Numbered from the stretch's first letter, positions 28,747 to 38,012 are shown. The stretch is 64,000 nt of DNA from Paraburkholderia sp. BCC1885 (GCF_900996235.1 NZ_CAAJGM010000230.1:186001-250000); one strand, 5' to 3'. Made by a program: numbers and translations. Notes: generated by a model from the letters alone, not told the origin.

Positions 28747-28846
28747 GGCGTATCCCGCACTGATGGCTCGTGGTGCCACGCCTGATCCAGATTAGGCGCT
28801 GCATCGCGCGCCGTGTTCCGAATTTCATCCTGTTCAGAGAGCGCTC

Positions 28847-29374
28847 ATGAGCTTCAACCACGTCCCCGCAGGCAAAGACCTTCCGCAAGATTTCAACGTC
28901 ATCATCGAAATCCCGGCGCAAAGCGATCCGGTCAAGTACGAAGCAGACAAGGATCTGGGCCTGCTCGTCGTCGACCGTTTCATCGGCACCGGCATGCGCT
29001 ATCCGGCTAACTACGGCTTCATTCCGCAGACGCTGTCGGGCGACGGCGACCCGGTCGACGTGCTGGTCATCACGCCGTTCCCGCTGCTGGCCGGCTCGGT
29101 CGTGCGCGCGCGCGCGCTCGGCATGCTGCAGATGACGGACGAATCGGGCGTCGACGCCAAGCTGGTGGCCGTGCCGCATGACAAGATCTGCCCGATGACG
29201 GCGAACCTGAAGTCGATCGACGACGTGCCGTCGTATCTGAAAGACCAGATCAAGCACTTCTTCGAGCAATACAAGGCGCTCGAAAAGGGCAAGTGGGTGA
29301 AGGTCGAAGGCTGGGCGGACGTCGAAGCCGCGCACAAGGAAATCACCGAAGGCGTGGCGAACTACAAGAAGTAA
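28847..29374 (+). CDS. ppa: Inorganic pyrophosphatase (soluble, family I)
   Basis: Hydrolyses pyrophosphate released by biosynthetic reactions, pulling them forward. The 175-residue length is exact for the hexameric bacterial enzyme. It carries the metal-binding signature DGDPVDVLV, the N-terminal EIPAQSDPVKYE substrate-binding segment and the GFIPQT block. It is cytoplasmic and essential. The gene stands alone, with its own terminator about 35 bp after the stop. Confidence 0.98.
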   Translation: MSFNHVPAGKDLPQDFNVIIEIPAQSDPVKYEADKDLGLLVVDRFIGTGMRYPANYGFIPQTLSGDGDPVDVLVITPFPLLAGSVVRARALGMLQMTDESGVDAKLVAVPHDKICPMTANLKSIDDVPSYLKDQIKHFFEQYKALEKGKWVKVEGWADVEAAHKEITEGVANYKK

Positions 29375-29409
29375 GCTCGCCGCCGCTGCAAGACGGCGCT
29401 TCAAGAGGT

Positions 29410-29448
29410 AAAAAACCGCGCAGGCCCGTAAGGGCGGCGCGGTTTTTT
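29410..29448 (+). terminator. Rho-independent terminator of ppa, active in both directions
   Basis: An AAAAAACCGCGC...GCGCGGTTTTTT hairpin (stem CCGCGC/GCGCGG with inner pairing) ends in a T-run on each strand. It separates ppa from the convergent GIY-YIG gene. Confidence 0.9.
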
Positions 29449-29503
29449 CATTGGGGCTCGTCATAAAGCGCACGAGTGAAACGCAATGAGCGAAAACGCT
29501 TCG

Positions 29504-29842
29504 CTACGCGCGATCCGATTCCTCGGCTTCAATCTCAACGTCGGCCAGCGGCACCACTGACGCCACCGGCACCACCGGTACCACCGACTCGAGCGTGCGC
29601 GCGCCCGCTGCCAGCGCCCGCTTCTCCGGCGCGGTCAGGCGCTTGACGAAATATTCCGCCCGCGAGGCACTCGAACGATCCGCCAGTTCGAACGACGCCA
29701 GCACGTGCAACGGCTTGCGCGAGCGCGTATAGCGTGCGCCCGTGCCGCTGAGGTGCTTCTCAAAGCGCGCCTGCACGTCCACGGCAATGCCGGTGTACAC
29801 GCTGCCGTCGGCGCATTCGATCAGATAGAGAAACCACGGCAT
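29504..29842 (-). CDS. GIY-YIG nuclease-domain protein (YhbQ-like)
   Basis: A 112-residue single-domain protein. The N-terminal strand pair FLYLIECADGSVYTGIA is the GIY-YIG core; a conserved Arg-rich turn (GARYTRSRKP) and the catalytic-type Glu in SRAEYFVKRLT follow. Residues past 85 form a Val/Pro-rich tail not found in the core family. Such small proteins (E. coli YhbQ) have a nuclease fold related to UvrC, and their role in DNA metabolism is poorly defined. The start lies 2 bp after the stop of the upstream GNAT-like gene, so they are co-transcribed. Confidence 0.88.
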   Translation of the reverse strand: MPWFLYLIECADGSVYTGIAVDVQARFEKHLSGTGARYTRSRKPLHVLASFELADRSSASRAEYFVKRLTAPEKRALAAGARTLESVVPVVPVASVVPLADVEIEAEESDRA

Positions 29843-29844
29843 GG

Positions 29845-31014
29845 TTAGCTTTTGAACGGATTGTGGTCGCGCAATTCGTCGACATACGCGTGGATGCTGT
29901 TGGTCTCGCTATCGAGAAAACGCGCCACCGCGTCGGCAAAGGCCGGATGGGCGAGCCAGTGCGTCGAGCGCGTGACGGTCGGCAAAAAGCCGCGCGCCAT
30001 CTTGTGTTCGCCTTGCGCGCCGCCTTCGAACACCGCCAGCTTTTCCTCGATGCAGAATTCCAGCGGCTGATAGTAGGCGGTCTCGAAGTGCAGGCACGGC
30101 ACGTGTTCAATCGCGCCCCAGTAGCGGCCGTACAGTGTGCCACCGGTTTTTTCGTCGCGCTGATATACGACCAGCGAACTCGCAATCGGCTTGCCCTCGT
30201 ATTCCGCCATCACGAGCAACAGATTTTCCGGCATGGTCGCGCCGATCGTGCGGAAAAACTCGAGATTCAGATACGGACTCGAAAAATGCTCCCGGTACGT
30301 CTGCTTGTAACATTTGACGAAGAAACGCCACTCGGCGTCGCTGATGTCTTCGCCACGCACCCGGCGCATCGTCACGCCCGCCTCGCGTACCTTGCGGCGC
30401 TCGGCGCGGATGTTCTTGCGCTTCTTCTGTTCGAGGGTCGAGAGGAACTCGTCGAAGTCGCGATAGCCGTTGTTCAGCCAATGAAACTGCACGCCTTCGC
30501 GCTGCATCATGCCAAGTTCGGTGAGCGCCTCGGCTTCGTCGGCGGTCGGAAACAGCACATGCAGCGACGACACGTCCGCCTGTTCGGCAAACGCCACCAG
30601 CGTGGCGGCGAGCTGGCGCAGCGCGTGCGGATTCGCGGCCATCAGCCGGTTGCCCTGCACCGGCGTGAACGGCACGGCGCAGAGCAGCTTCGGATAGTAG
30701 GCAAGGCCGTTGCGCTTGTAGGCGTCGGCCCAGGCCCAGTCGAATACATACTCGCCGTAAGAGTGCCCTTTCAGATACACGGGCGCGGCCGCCACCAGAC
30801 GGTCGGTGCGCGGATCCGTCAGCGTGACGAATTGCGGCGCCCAGCCGGTATCGGCCACCGCGGACTGGCTGGCATGCAGCGCGCTCAGGAACTCATGCCG
30901 CAGAAATGGCGTGGGCTGTGCCTGCTGGGCGAGGAGGGCGTTCCACTCGGCGGCGTCCACCTCGGAGGGCGAGGCCAGAATGCCCGTGCGATAATCAATC
31001 CGTTGCTGGTTCAA
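29845..31014 (-). CDS. GNAT/FemAB-like N-acyltransferase (COG3146, DUF482)
   Basis: A 389-residue cytoplasmic protein of the COG3146 family, which has a double acyl-CoA N-acyltransferase (FemAB-like) fold. Visible marks are the N-terminal EWNALLAQQAQPTPFLRHEFLSALHAS, the central HWLNNGYRDFDEFLSTLEQKKRKNIRAERR and the C-terminal GRYWGAIEHVPCLHFETAYYQPLEFCIE block with the conserved Tyr/His cluster. The substrate is unknown. The start at 31014 overlaps the upstream intergenic region before nadE, and it is divergent from nadE. Confidence 0.85.
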   Translation of the reverse strand: MNQQRIDYRTGILASPSEVDAAEWNALLAQQAQPTPFLRHEFLSALHASQSAVADTGWAPQFVTLTDPRTDRLVAAAPVYLKGHSYGEYVFDWAWADAYKRNGLAYYPKLLCAVPFTPVQGNRLMAANPHALRQLAATLVAFAEQADVSSLHVLFPTADEAEALTELGMMQREGVQFHWLNNGYRDFDEFLSTLEQKKRKNIRAERRKVREAGVTMRRVRGEDISDAEWRFFVKCYKQTYREHFSSPYLNLEFFRTIGATMPENLLLVMAEYEGKPIASSLVVYQRDEKTGGTLYGRYWGAIEHVPCLHFETAYYQPLEFCIEEKLAVFEGGAQGEHKMARGFLPTVTRSTHWLAHPAFADAVARFLDSETNSIHAYVDELRDHNPFKS

Positions 31015-31151
31015 TCTGTTTGACTGTTCCTGATCTGAACGGGGCCTCGCATTTCGCGGAGCTTCGTTCGTTTGTCCGTGTGTGTGTCCGTTGCGTCGAG
31101 CCGTCCGGCCGCCGTAACCGGCAAGCCGCGCGGCTTGCCCCCGATCCTGCC

Positions 31152-32840
31152 ATGAAGACCCGAATCGCTCTTGCTCAACTCAATGTCACTGTCGGCGATT
31201 TCGCCGGCAACGTCGCGAAGATCGTCGCCGCGGCCCGCGCCGCGCACAACGATGGTGCGAAGCTGCTCGTCGCGCCGGAACTCGCGCTCTCCGGCTACCC
31301 GCCCGAAGACCTGCTGCTGCGTCCCGCCTTCTACGCCGCCAGTGCCGCGGCGTTGGCCGATCTCGCTGCCCAACTGAAGCCGTTCGCCGGCTTGCACGTG
31401 GTGGTCGGCCATCCGCATCGCGACGCCGCGCACGGCCATGGTAAAGCAAACGGGCCGATCGAGCGCGGCGTGCCGCCAGTGGATACGTTCAACGCGGCCT
31501 CGCTGATCGTCGACGGCAAGGTGGTCGGCACGTACCTGAAGCAGGAACTGCCCAATAGCGAAGTGTTCGACGAGAAGCGTTACTTCGCCGCAGACCCGCG
31601 TCCGCTCGTGTTCGAACTCGACGGCGTGAAATACGGCGTGGTGATCTGCGAGGACGTCTGGCACGCGCCGGCGGCGCAGCAGGCCAAGGCGGCCGGCGCC
31701 CAGGTGCTGCTGATCCCGAATGGCTCGCCGTATCACCTCAACAAGGAAGCGGTGCGGGTGGACATCCTGCGCGCGCGGATTCGTGAAACCGGCTTGGCCA
31801 TGGTCTACGTGAACATGCTCGGCGCCCAGGACGAGCTGGTGTTCGACGGCGGTTCGTTCGTGCTGGACGGCAACGGCGAGATGGTCGCGAAGATGGCGCA
31901 GTTCGAGGAAGGCAACGCGATCGTCGAATTCGACGGTGCGCGTCCGCTGCGCACCACGGTTGCTTCCGAGCTGTCGCTGGAAGCGCAGGTCTATGCCGCG
32001 CTGGTGATGGGCGTGCGCGATTACATCAACAAGAATGGTTTTCCGGGCGCGCTGATCGGCCTGTCGGGCGGCGTGGATTCGGCGCTGGTGCTGGCCGTGG
32101 CTTGCGACGCGCTCGGCGCCGAACGTGTGCGCGCGGTGATGATGCCGTCGCGCTACACGGCAGACATCTCCACGACGGATGCCGCCGAGATGGCGCGCCG
32201 GGTCGGCGTGCGTTACGACGAAATTGCGATTGCGCCGATGTTCGAGGCCTTCCGCAGTTCGCTCGCCGACGAATTCGCCGGCCGCGCGGAAGACGCCACC
32301 GAGGAAAACATCCAGGCGCGGATTCGCGGCACGCTGCTGATGGCGCTGTCGAACAAGTTCGGTTCGATCGTGCTGACCACCGGCAACAAGAGCGAAATGG
32401 CAGTGGGCTATTGCACGCTGTACGGCGACATGGCCGGCGGCTTCGCCGTCATCAAGGACATCGCCAAGACCCTGGTGTACCGCTTGTGCCACTACCGCAA
32501 CGCGGCGGCCACGTTTGCGAAGCAGGATGTCATTCCGGAGCGGATTCTCACGCGCGCGCCGTCGGCCGAACTGCGCGAGAACCAGACCGACCAGGACAGC
32601 CTGCCGCCGTATGAGGTGCTCGACGCCATCATGCGCATGTATATGGAAGAGGATCGTTCGCTGGCCGAGATCATCGCCGCGGGCTATGCGGTGGACGACG
32701 TGAAGCGCGTCACGCGCCTCATCAAGATCAACGAGTACAAACGCCGCCAGGCGCCGATCGGCATTCGCGTGACGCATCGTGCCTTTGGCCGCGACTGGCG
32801 TTATCCGATCACGTCGCGCTATACCGAACCGGTGGAATGA
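31152..32840 (+). CDS. nadE: Glutamine-dependent NAD+ synthetase
   Basis: Last step of NAD biosynthesis: amidates nicotinic acid adenine dinucleotide. The 562-residue protein has two domains. The N-terminal glutaminase of the nitrilase family (about 1-260) has the catalytic triad in ALSGYPPEDL (Glu), LKQELPN (Lys) and VVICEDVW (Cys), with ammonia channelled to the synthetase. The C-terminal synthetase (about 280-562) has the pyrophosphate-binding P-loop LSGGVDSAL. The ATG at 31152 (MKTRIALAQLNVTVGDFAGN) is the conserved start; a longer frame from 30906 is not supported. glnB follows after 90 bp. Confidence 0.96.
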   Translation: MKTRIALAQLNVTVGDFAGNVAKIVAAARAAHNDGAKLLVAPELALSGYPPEDLLLRPAFYAASAAALADLAAQLKPFAGLHVVVGHPHRDAAHGHGKANGPIERGVPPVDTFNAASLIVDGKVVGTYLKQELPNSEVFDEKRYFAADPRPLVFELDGVKYGVVICEDVWHAPAAQQAKAAGAQVLLIPNGSPYHLNKEAVRVDILRARIRETGLAMVYVNMLGAQDELVFDGGSFVLDGNGEMVAKMAQFEEGNAIVEFDGARPLRTTVASELSLEAQVYAALVMGVRDYINKNGFPGALIGLSGGVDSALVLAVACDALGAERVRAVMMPSRYTADISTTDAAEMARRVGVRYDEIAIAPMFEAFRSSLADEFAGRAEDATEENIQARIRGTLLMALSNKFGSIVLTTGNKSEMAVGYCTLYGDMAGGFAVIKDIAKTLVYRLCHYRNAAATFAKQDVIPERILTRAPSAELRENQTDQDSLPPYEVLDAIMRMYMEEDRSLAEIIAAGYAVDDVKRVTRLIKINEYKRRQAPIGIRVTHRAFGRDWRYPITSRYTEPVE

Positions 32841-32930
32841 CGCAGGCCGTTCGGCGCAGCGTAGAATCCAGGCTATCGATTCCCTTTCGATTTTCCCGAA
32901 CAACGATCCGATCAAGAGACGAGGTACGCC

Positions 32931-33269
32931 ATGAAGCGCATCACTGCAGTCATCAAACCCTTCAAGCTCGATGAAGTCCGCGAAGCGCTCGCGGAGGTTG
33001 GCCTGACCGGCCTGACGGTCACCGAAGTCAAAGGCTTCGGCCGTCAAAAGGGACACACGGAGCTGTATCGCGGCGCCGAATATGTGGTCGACTTCCTGCC
33101 GAAAGTGAAAATCGAGGTAGTGGTGGCGGACGATCAGTGCGACCAGGTGATCGACGCGATCATCGGCGCGGCGCGCACCGGCAAGATTGGCGACGGCAAG
33201 ATCTTCGTTACCGACGTCGAGCGGGTGATCCGCATTCGCACCGGCGAGGAAAACGAAGCCGCCGTTTGA
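32931..33269 (+). CDS. glnB: Nitrogen regulatory protein P-II
   Basis: A 112-residue PII signal protein that senses 2-oxoglutarate and ATP/ADP and reports nitrogen status to glutamine synthetase adenylyltransferase and NtrB. The uridylylation tyrosine is Tyr51 in the T-loop (YRGAEYVVDFLP); the C-terminal signature TGKIGDGKIFV is present. The nadE-glnB order suggests GlnB, but GlnK paralogs differ little; no amtB follows, which argues against GlnK. An AGACGAGG Shine-Dalgarno precedes the ATG. Confidence 0.92.
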   Translation: MKRITAVIKPFKLDEVREALAEVGLTGLTVTEVKGFGRQKGHTELYRGAEYVVDFLPKVKIEVVVADDQCDQVIDAIIGAARTGKIGDGKIFVTDVERVIRIRTGEENEAAV

Positions 33270-33361
33270 GGTTCAGGCTTTAAGGCCTACGGGCTATCTC
33301 ATCCATCTGGCGCCAGCCCCAGACAATCACACGCAGCGGACGCCGAACCGCTCGCCGCAAT

Positions 33362-33397
33362 AAAAAACGGTGCGGTGCCCTTACGGACATCGCACCG
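33362..33397 (-). terminator. Rho-independent terminator of the porin gene
   Basis: On the minus strand a 10-bp stem (CGGTGCGATG pairing with CACCGCACCG) is followed by TTTTTTA. It lies about 60 bp past the porin stop. Confidence 0.85.
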
Positions 33398-33458
33398 ATA
33401 CGCGCCTCTCGCAGCAGCGTGAAAAAGTTTCTAAAGCTGTTCTAACTACATCGTTCGA

Positions 33459-34604
33459 TTAGAACGAGTGTTGAATACCTGCATAAACGCCGGTCTGCTG
33501 ATGACCGTGAATCGGGTTTTCGTTGTAAGCCACCGAGCTGCCCGTGCCGCTGTCGCCGCCGTTGCCGGCCGAGTTGGCGTCGAGACCGAAGTTCGCCGTC
33601 TTGCTGTTACGCACTTGAGCGATCTGGATGTCGAGCAGCGTGCGCTTGGACAGGTTGTACGAACCACCCACCGTGTAGATGTTCGCGTTGCCCGCGCCAT
33701 TGTTGGCGTTGACGTGGTACACGGCTGCGATCAGTGCTGCTGCCGGCGTTGCTTGCCACGTGATGCCGCCCCATTCCTGGTCCGTCGTCGTCGGCGTGCC
33801 GATAGGTACACCGGTTTCGCCCGACGTGCGCGCGCCCTGGTACACAGCCTGAATCTTGAACTGACCCAGGAACACGTTCACGCCAGCAAAGTATTCGCGA
33901 CCGTAGTTGAACGGACCGTTCGGAGCGCCGGCAGTCGGATCGCCGAGGCTACCGTTGATGTTGTTGCGGATTTCGTCATACAGGCCGCGAACCTGGAACA
34001 GCGAGTTCGTGTACGTCAACTGCAGGCCATCTTCACGACCTTGCGCCGAACCGTTGCCGCCGTTGAACGACGTCGAGTTCGAGAAGGCGTATTGGCCGTA
34101 CAGGTCAAAGCCATACAGCTTCGGCGACTGGTACGAAATGTTGTTGCTCGATTGCGGCCAGTTGCGGCCACGCACCAGCGACGCCGACGACCAGTTCGAT
34201 TGACCGAACGGGTCGAAGTCCCATGTGCCGTTGGAGATGAACAGTTCGCGGCCGAGGAGCAGGGTACCGAACTGGTCGTTTGCGACACCGACAGTTGCCC
34301 AGCGATTCCAGATGGAGCCGGCGGAGCCGAGTGCGCCGGAAGCCGTGCTGAACGCGCCTTCCAACTGGAACAGCACCTTGTTGCCGCCACCGATGTCCTC
34401 GACGCCCTTCATACCCCACAAGCTCGTGCCCCAGTCGCCGCTTTCAACGCGGACGCGCGAGGTGGAACCCGTGTAGTTAGCATTCGGAAGGCCGCTGATG
34501 TATTCGACACCCGCATCCAGACGACCGTACAGCGTCACGCTGCTCTGAGCGTGCGCAACGACACCGGCCGACATCAATGCCGCGGCGAGCAATGCTTTCT
34601 TCAT
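33459..34604 (-). CDS. Gram-negative trimeric porin (Omp32/OpcP type)
   Basis: Outer-membrane general diffusion porin of 381 residues. It has a 20-residue signal peptide (MKKALLAAALMSAGVVAHAQ), the first-strand motif SSVTLYGRLDAGVEY typical of betaproteobacterial porins, a PEFGGR-like region replaced here by loop-3 sequence, and a C-terminal strand ending YAGIQHSF. I chose the ATG at 34604 because a strong GGAGGAGA Shine-Dalgarno lies directly before it; that Shine-Dalgarno overlaps the ATG at 34616, which is therefore unlikely to be the start. Codon use is that of a highly expressed gene. A long AT-rich leader region lies upstream. Confidence 0.94.
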   Translation of the reverse strand: MKKALLAAALMSAGVVAHAQSSVTLYGRLDAGVEYISGLPNANYTGSTSRVRVESGDWGTSLWGMKGVEDIGGGNKVLFQLEGAFSTASGALGSAGSIWNRWATVGVANDQFGTLLLGRELFISNGTWDFDPFGQSNWSSASLVRGRNWPQSSNNISYQSPKLYGFDLYGQYAFSNSTSFNGGNGSAQGREDGLQLTYTNSLFQVRGLYDEIRNNINGSLGDPTAGAPNGPFNYGREYFAGVNVFLGQFKIQAVYQGARTSGETGVPIGTPTTTDQEWGGITWQATPAAALIAAVYHVNANNGAGNANIYTVGGSYNLSKRTLLDIQIAQVRNSKTANFGLDANSAGNGGDSGTGSSVAYNENPIHGHQQTGVYAGIQHSF

Positions 34605-35225
34605 CTTCTCCTCCATACCCTGTCAAAAGAAAAACCCAGTACTGCGAATGGTGTCCGGTCGCCAGAGGCGCCGAACAGAAATCCGTACCAGGGAGACGGT
34701 TTGGGTCGATCGGGGCGTGTTGTCATGACGCTGCAGCCTGAGGCTATCTGTACGTCATTCCGATCCCTCGTCGACCGGTATCTCCTCTGCGTTTTGAAGT
34801 GAAACTACTTTTAATCAACTTTGTTTTGGTACTTTGGTTACTAATTTATCAAAAATACCCCTGGGTGGGAGAAGAAATTGTTTCGCGGTCGTGCAGATGT
34901 CTCCAAATTGCAATAGCGATGTGTTGCAGCACTCATAACGGCATCCCAAAAACAGCGTCAAACCCTTGTCTGACAAGGGAATCACGGTTCGTGTAGGGTA
35001 GCCTTAAGGATTGCCACTATTGACGCTGCAAAACGGTGGGAGTAGGGCAAAAAACGGGGTCTTGGCGCGGTATTTGGGACAATTGGGGGTCCAAAATACG
35101 CAAATTGGAATGAAAAAGGCGCTCGTTGTAAGCGCCTTGTAAAACTACATTCACTACATCTGACAGCGCATGACGGCGTCGGACTACATTTGACTACATC
35201 TGTTGTCCTGAACGTTGTCGAGATC
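34605..35225. other. AT-rich regulatory gap between hisP and the porin gene
   Basis: This 621-bp gap is markedly richer in A and T than its surroundings, especially 34795-35000, as expected for a strong porin promoter read on the minus strand. It also holds the hisP terminator (35113-35138) and a duplicated ACTACAT motif (35144-35202). A 65-codon open frame at 34799-34996 has no conserved features and I do not call it a gene. Confidence 0.6.
35113..35138 (-). terminator. Rho-independent terminator of the hisQMP operon
   Basis: An AAGGCGCT/AGCGCCTT stem with a 6-base loop is followed on the minus strand by TTTTTC. It lies 88 bp after the stop of the ATP-binding gene. Confidence 0.8.
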
Positions 35226-36005
35226 TCACTTGAGGCTGCCCGAGAGGAATTGCTTGAGCCGCTCGCTCTTCGGGTTCCTGAATACTTCGTCCGGATGTCC
35301 CTCTTCCTCCACGCGGCCCTGATGCAGGAACATCACATGGTTCGAAACGTTGCGCGCAAAGGCCATCTCGTGGGTGACGACGATCATCGTGCGGCCCTCT
35401 TCGGCGAGCGTCTGCATGACCTTCAGCACTTCGCCCACCAGTTCCGGGTCGAGCGCGGAGGTAGGCTCGTCGAATAGCATGACGTCGGGATGCATCGCCA
35501 GCGCGCGCGCAATCGCCACGCGCTGCTGCTGGCCGCCCGACAGATGCGACGGATACTGCTTTTCCAGCCGCGGCGCGAGGCCCACCTTCTCCAGGTATTG
35601 ACGGGCGCGCTCCTCGGCTTCCCGGCGCGGCAGGCCCAGCACGTGAACCGGCGCTTCGATGATGTTCTCCAGTACCGTCATGTGCGCCCACAGGTTGAAG
35701 TGCTGGAACACCATCGCGAGACGGGTGCGCACGCGCTGCAACTGTTTGGGATCGGAGACCTTCAGCGCGCCGGTCTTGTCTTTTAGCGTGCGGACCTCTT
35801 CGCCGTCGACGAAGATGCGTCCCGAGTTAGGTTGTTCGAGAAAGTTAATGCAGCGCAGCATCGTGCTCTTGCCCGAACCGGATGAGCCGATCACGCTGAT
35901 GACGTCGCCGGCGTTCGCGCGCAGCGAGACGCCCTTGAGCACTTCGTTGTCGCCGTATTGTTTATGAAGCTCGTCGACGAAGAGCTTTTGCTTCCTGGTG
36001 TTCAT
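35226..36005 (-). CDS. hisP: Polar amino-acid ABC transporter ATP-binding protein (HisP type)
   Basis: Cytoplasmic ATPase of a type I importer, 259 residues. Walker A is GSSGSGKST, the Q-loop is VFQHFNLWAHM, the signature motif is LSGGQQQR, and Walker B with its catalytic Glu is VMLFDEPTSALD, followed by the His-switch VTHE. The LWAHMTVLENIIEAPVHVLG segment is diagnostic of histidine/arginine/lysine/ornithine transporters. The ATG at 36005 follows hisM by 20 bp. The symbol reflects family; the exact amino acid is not proven. Confidence 0.9.
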   Translation of the reverse strand: MNTRKQKLFVDELHKQYGDNEVLKGVSLRANAGDVISVIGSSGSGKSTMLRCINFLEQPNSGRIFVDGEEVRTLKDKTGALKVSDPKQLQRVRTRLAMVFQHFNLWAHMTVLENIIEAPVHVLGLPRREAEERARQYLEKVGLAPRLEKQYPSHLSGGQQQRVAIARALAMHPDVMLFDEPTSALDPELVGEVLKVMQTLAEEGRTMIVVTHEMAFARNVSNHVMFLHQGRVEEEGHPDEVFRNPKSERLKQFLSGSLK

Positions 36006-36025
36006 GAGTCGAAGTCCTTGACGGC

Positions 36026-36739
36026 TTATTTGCCTTGCGGCCGCAAATAGGCGAGCCAGCGGCGCTCGGCGCGGCGGAACAGCCACACGAGCGTGAAAGA
36101 GATAGCCAGGTAGAGCAGGGCGGCGAGGCCGAACGCGTTGAACGACTGATAGGTCGCCGAGTTGACGTCGCGGGCGATCTTCAGGATGTCCGGCACGGTG
36201 GCGGTGAAGGCCACTGTGGTGGCGTGCAGCATCAGGATCACTTCGTTGCTGTAGTAAGGCAGCGCGCGGCGCAGCGCCGACGGCAGAATCACGCGCCGGT
36301 ACAGCGTGAACGGCGACATGCCGTAAGCCCGCGCGGCTTCGATCTCGCCATAGGGCGTGGCCTTGATGGCGCCGGCGAAGATCTCGGTGGTGTAGGCGCA
36401 GGTGTTCAGCGTGAAGGCGAGCAGCGTGCAATGCATGCCGTCGCGGAAGAACGCGTTGGTCAGTTCGTGATTGCGGACCACTTCGAGACTGTAGAGGCCC
36501 GTGTAGCAGAGCAGCAGTTGCACGTAGAGCGGCGTGCCGCGAAAGATGTATGTATACAGCCACACGAGGCCCGCGAGCCATTTCTTCTTCGACACCCGCG
36601 CGACCGCCAGAGGAATCGACAGACAGAAGCCCAGGCCGATCGACACCACCAGCAGCCACAACGTGATCACGACGCCGGTTAGGCGGTAACCGTCGCTATA
36701 CAGATAGTTGCGCCAGTATTCCTGAACGATCTCGATCAT
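36026..36739 (-). CDS. hisM: Amino-acid ABC transporter permease (HisM type)
   Basis: One of two inner-membrane permeases, 237 residues with about five membrane helices. The EAA loop that docks on the ATPase is GEIEAARAYGMSPFTLYRRVILPSALRRALP. The TxxxFRGTPLYVQL segment and the C-terminal cytoplasmic tail match the HisM/ArtM group. The start at 36739 (MIEIVQEYWRNYL) overlaps the hisQ stop by 4 bp, indicating translational coupling. Confidence 0.9.
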   Translation of the reverse strand: MIEIVQEYWRNYLYSDGYRLTGVVITLWLLVVSIGLGFCLSIPLAVARVSKKKWLAGLVWLYTYIFRGTPLYVQLLLCYTGLYSLEVVRNHELTNAFFRDGMHCTLLAFTLNTCAYTTEIFAGAIKATPYGEIEAARAYGMSPFTLYRRVILPSALRRALPYYSNEVILMLHATTVAFTATVPDILKIARDVNSATYQSFNAFGLAALLYLAISFTLVWLFRRAERRWLAYLRPQGK

Positions 36740-37425
36740 AGGTCCGCCTTTCGCACGCCGGTCGAGTAGCGCTTTTCGAGATACATCAGCACGAAGTTCG
36801 AAACCGTGGTGATGACGAGGTAGATGGCCCCCGCCAGCAGGGTAAAGAAGAAGAAACGCAAGGTGCCCTTGCCGGCATCCTGCGAGGCCTTGACGACGTC
36901 GGCGAGGCCGATGATCGAGACCAGCGCCGTGGCCTTCACCATCACCTGCCAGTTGTTGCCGATGCCCGGCAAGGCAAAGCGCATCATCTGCGGAAACATG
37001 ATGCGCGCGAATACCTGCCAGCCGGTCATACCGTAGGCCGAGCCCGCTTCGAGCTGGCCGCGCGGCACGGCGAGAAAGGCGCCGCGGAACGTCTCGGTGA
37101 AATACGCGCCGTAGATGAAGCCGAGCACCGCGACGCCGGCCACGAACGGGTCGATGTCGATCTGGTCCCAGCCGAGCAGGTCGGTGACGTCGTTCAGGCC
37201 GATCTGCAGGCTGTAGAACAGCAGCAGCATCAGCACGAGGTCGGGCACGCCGCGCACGAGGGTCGTATAAAGCGTGCCGATGCCGAGGGAGACACGGTTT
37301 TTTGACAGTTTGGCCGCCGCGCCGAGCAAGCCCAGCACGAACGCGAACACCAGCGACAGCACCGCCAGCTTGACGGTCTGCCAGGTGCCGTTGAGAAGCA
37401 ACGGGCCGTAGCCTTGAAGGAACAT
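36736..37425 (-). CDS. hisQ: Amino-acid ABC transporter permease (HisQ type)
   Basis: Second permease of the pair, 229 residues, first gene of the operon. It has the LVRGVPDLVLMLLLFY segment and the EAA loop GQLEAGSAYGMTGWQVFARIMFPQMMRFALPG. I start it at 37425 (MFLQGYGPLLLNGTWQTVKLAV) because this is the family start just before the first membrane helix; the frame is open to 37497. No periplasmic binding protein gene is next to the operon, so it must be encoded elsewhere. Confidence 0.9.
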   Translation of the reverse strand: MFLQGYGPLLLNGTWQTVKLAVLSLVFAFVLGLLGAAAKLSKNRVSLGIGTLYTTLVRGVPDLVLMLLLFYSLQIGLNDVTDLLGWDQIDIDPFVAGVAVLGFIYGAYFTETFRGAFLAVPRGQLEAGSAYGMTGWQVFARIMFPQMMRFALPGIGNNWQVMVKATALVSIIGLADVVKASQDAGKGTLRFFFFTLLAGAIYLVITTVSNFVLMYLEKRYSTGVRKADL

Positions 37426-38012
37426 ATAAGGTCCTTGACGATGCGTGAGGTGCGCACCGCGAAAGACGCGGCCCGACTGCACCGCTGAGCAAATCATGAC
37501 CGTCCTGCCGTTGCCGGCTGGACAGCGCGCTTTCCGACTGTGTTTCCGACTGTATTACCCGGCTCGCGGCAGGCCCATGCGGGTCGGCCCGAGTAACGGA
37601 TGCTGCGAAGCAGCGGGGGCGCGAGGCGCCGGCCGGTCAGAACGGTATCGGAACCGTGGTTCTGGCCTGGGCCGGCCGTCGCTATTCTAGGCGTCCAAAA
37701 TTGTCGTGCCGGATCGTTTCCGCGGCCGCACCGGGCTGTCGCCGGGGTCCTGGGGTTGTCCCGCAGGTGACGCCGCGGGCGCCGGCCGTTGGTATCCAAC
37801 ATCGCTCGCCGCGGACAGCACGCCTGAGTCCGCCCGAAAAGCGCAGCATTTTACCCGAACGGGCGCACCATGCCAGTCCGGCAACCAGGCCGCCCGGCTG
37901 CCGCGCCGATTGCCCGCATGGGTGAAACGATCCTGTGCGCCGGAGCGGGTTGTGTGGGACGCCGTGCGCCCATACATTCTGGGCATCGCAATGCACCTTA
38001 CTGGAGAACCTT
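37426..38012. other. Gene-free gap between hisQ and the pirin gene
   Basis: In these 587 bp I find no coding sequence, strong hairpin or repeat that I can support. It should hold the divergent promoters of hisQMP and the pirin gene. The expected binding-protein gene hisJ is absent. Confidence 0.6.

Noticed and set aside
31011..33056. 681-codon minus-strand open frame opposite nadE
   Set aside because: Shadow of nadE; the translation has no recognisable domain.
34799..34996. 65-codon frame with a hydrophobic start before the porin gene
   Set aside because: It lies in the AT-rich porin promoter region, lacks a Shine-Dalgarno, and the part after the first 20 codons has no protein-like composition.
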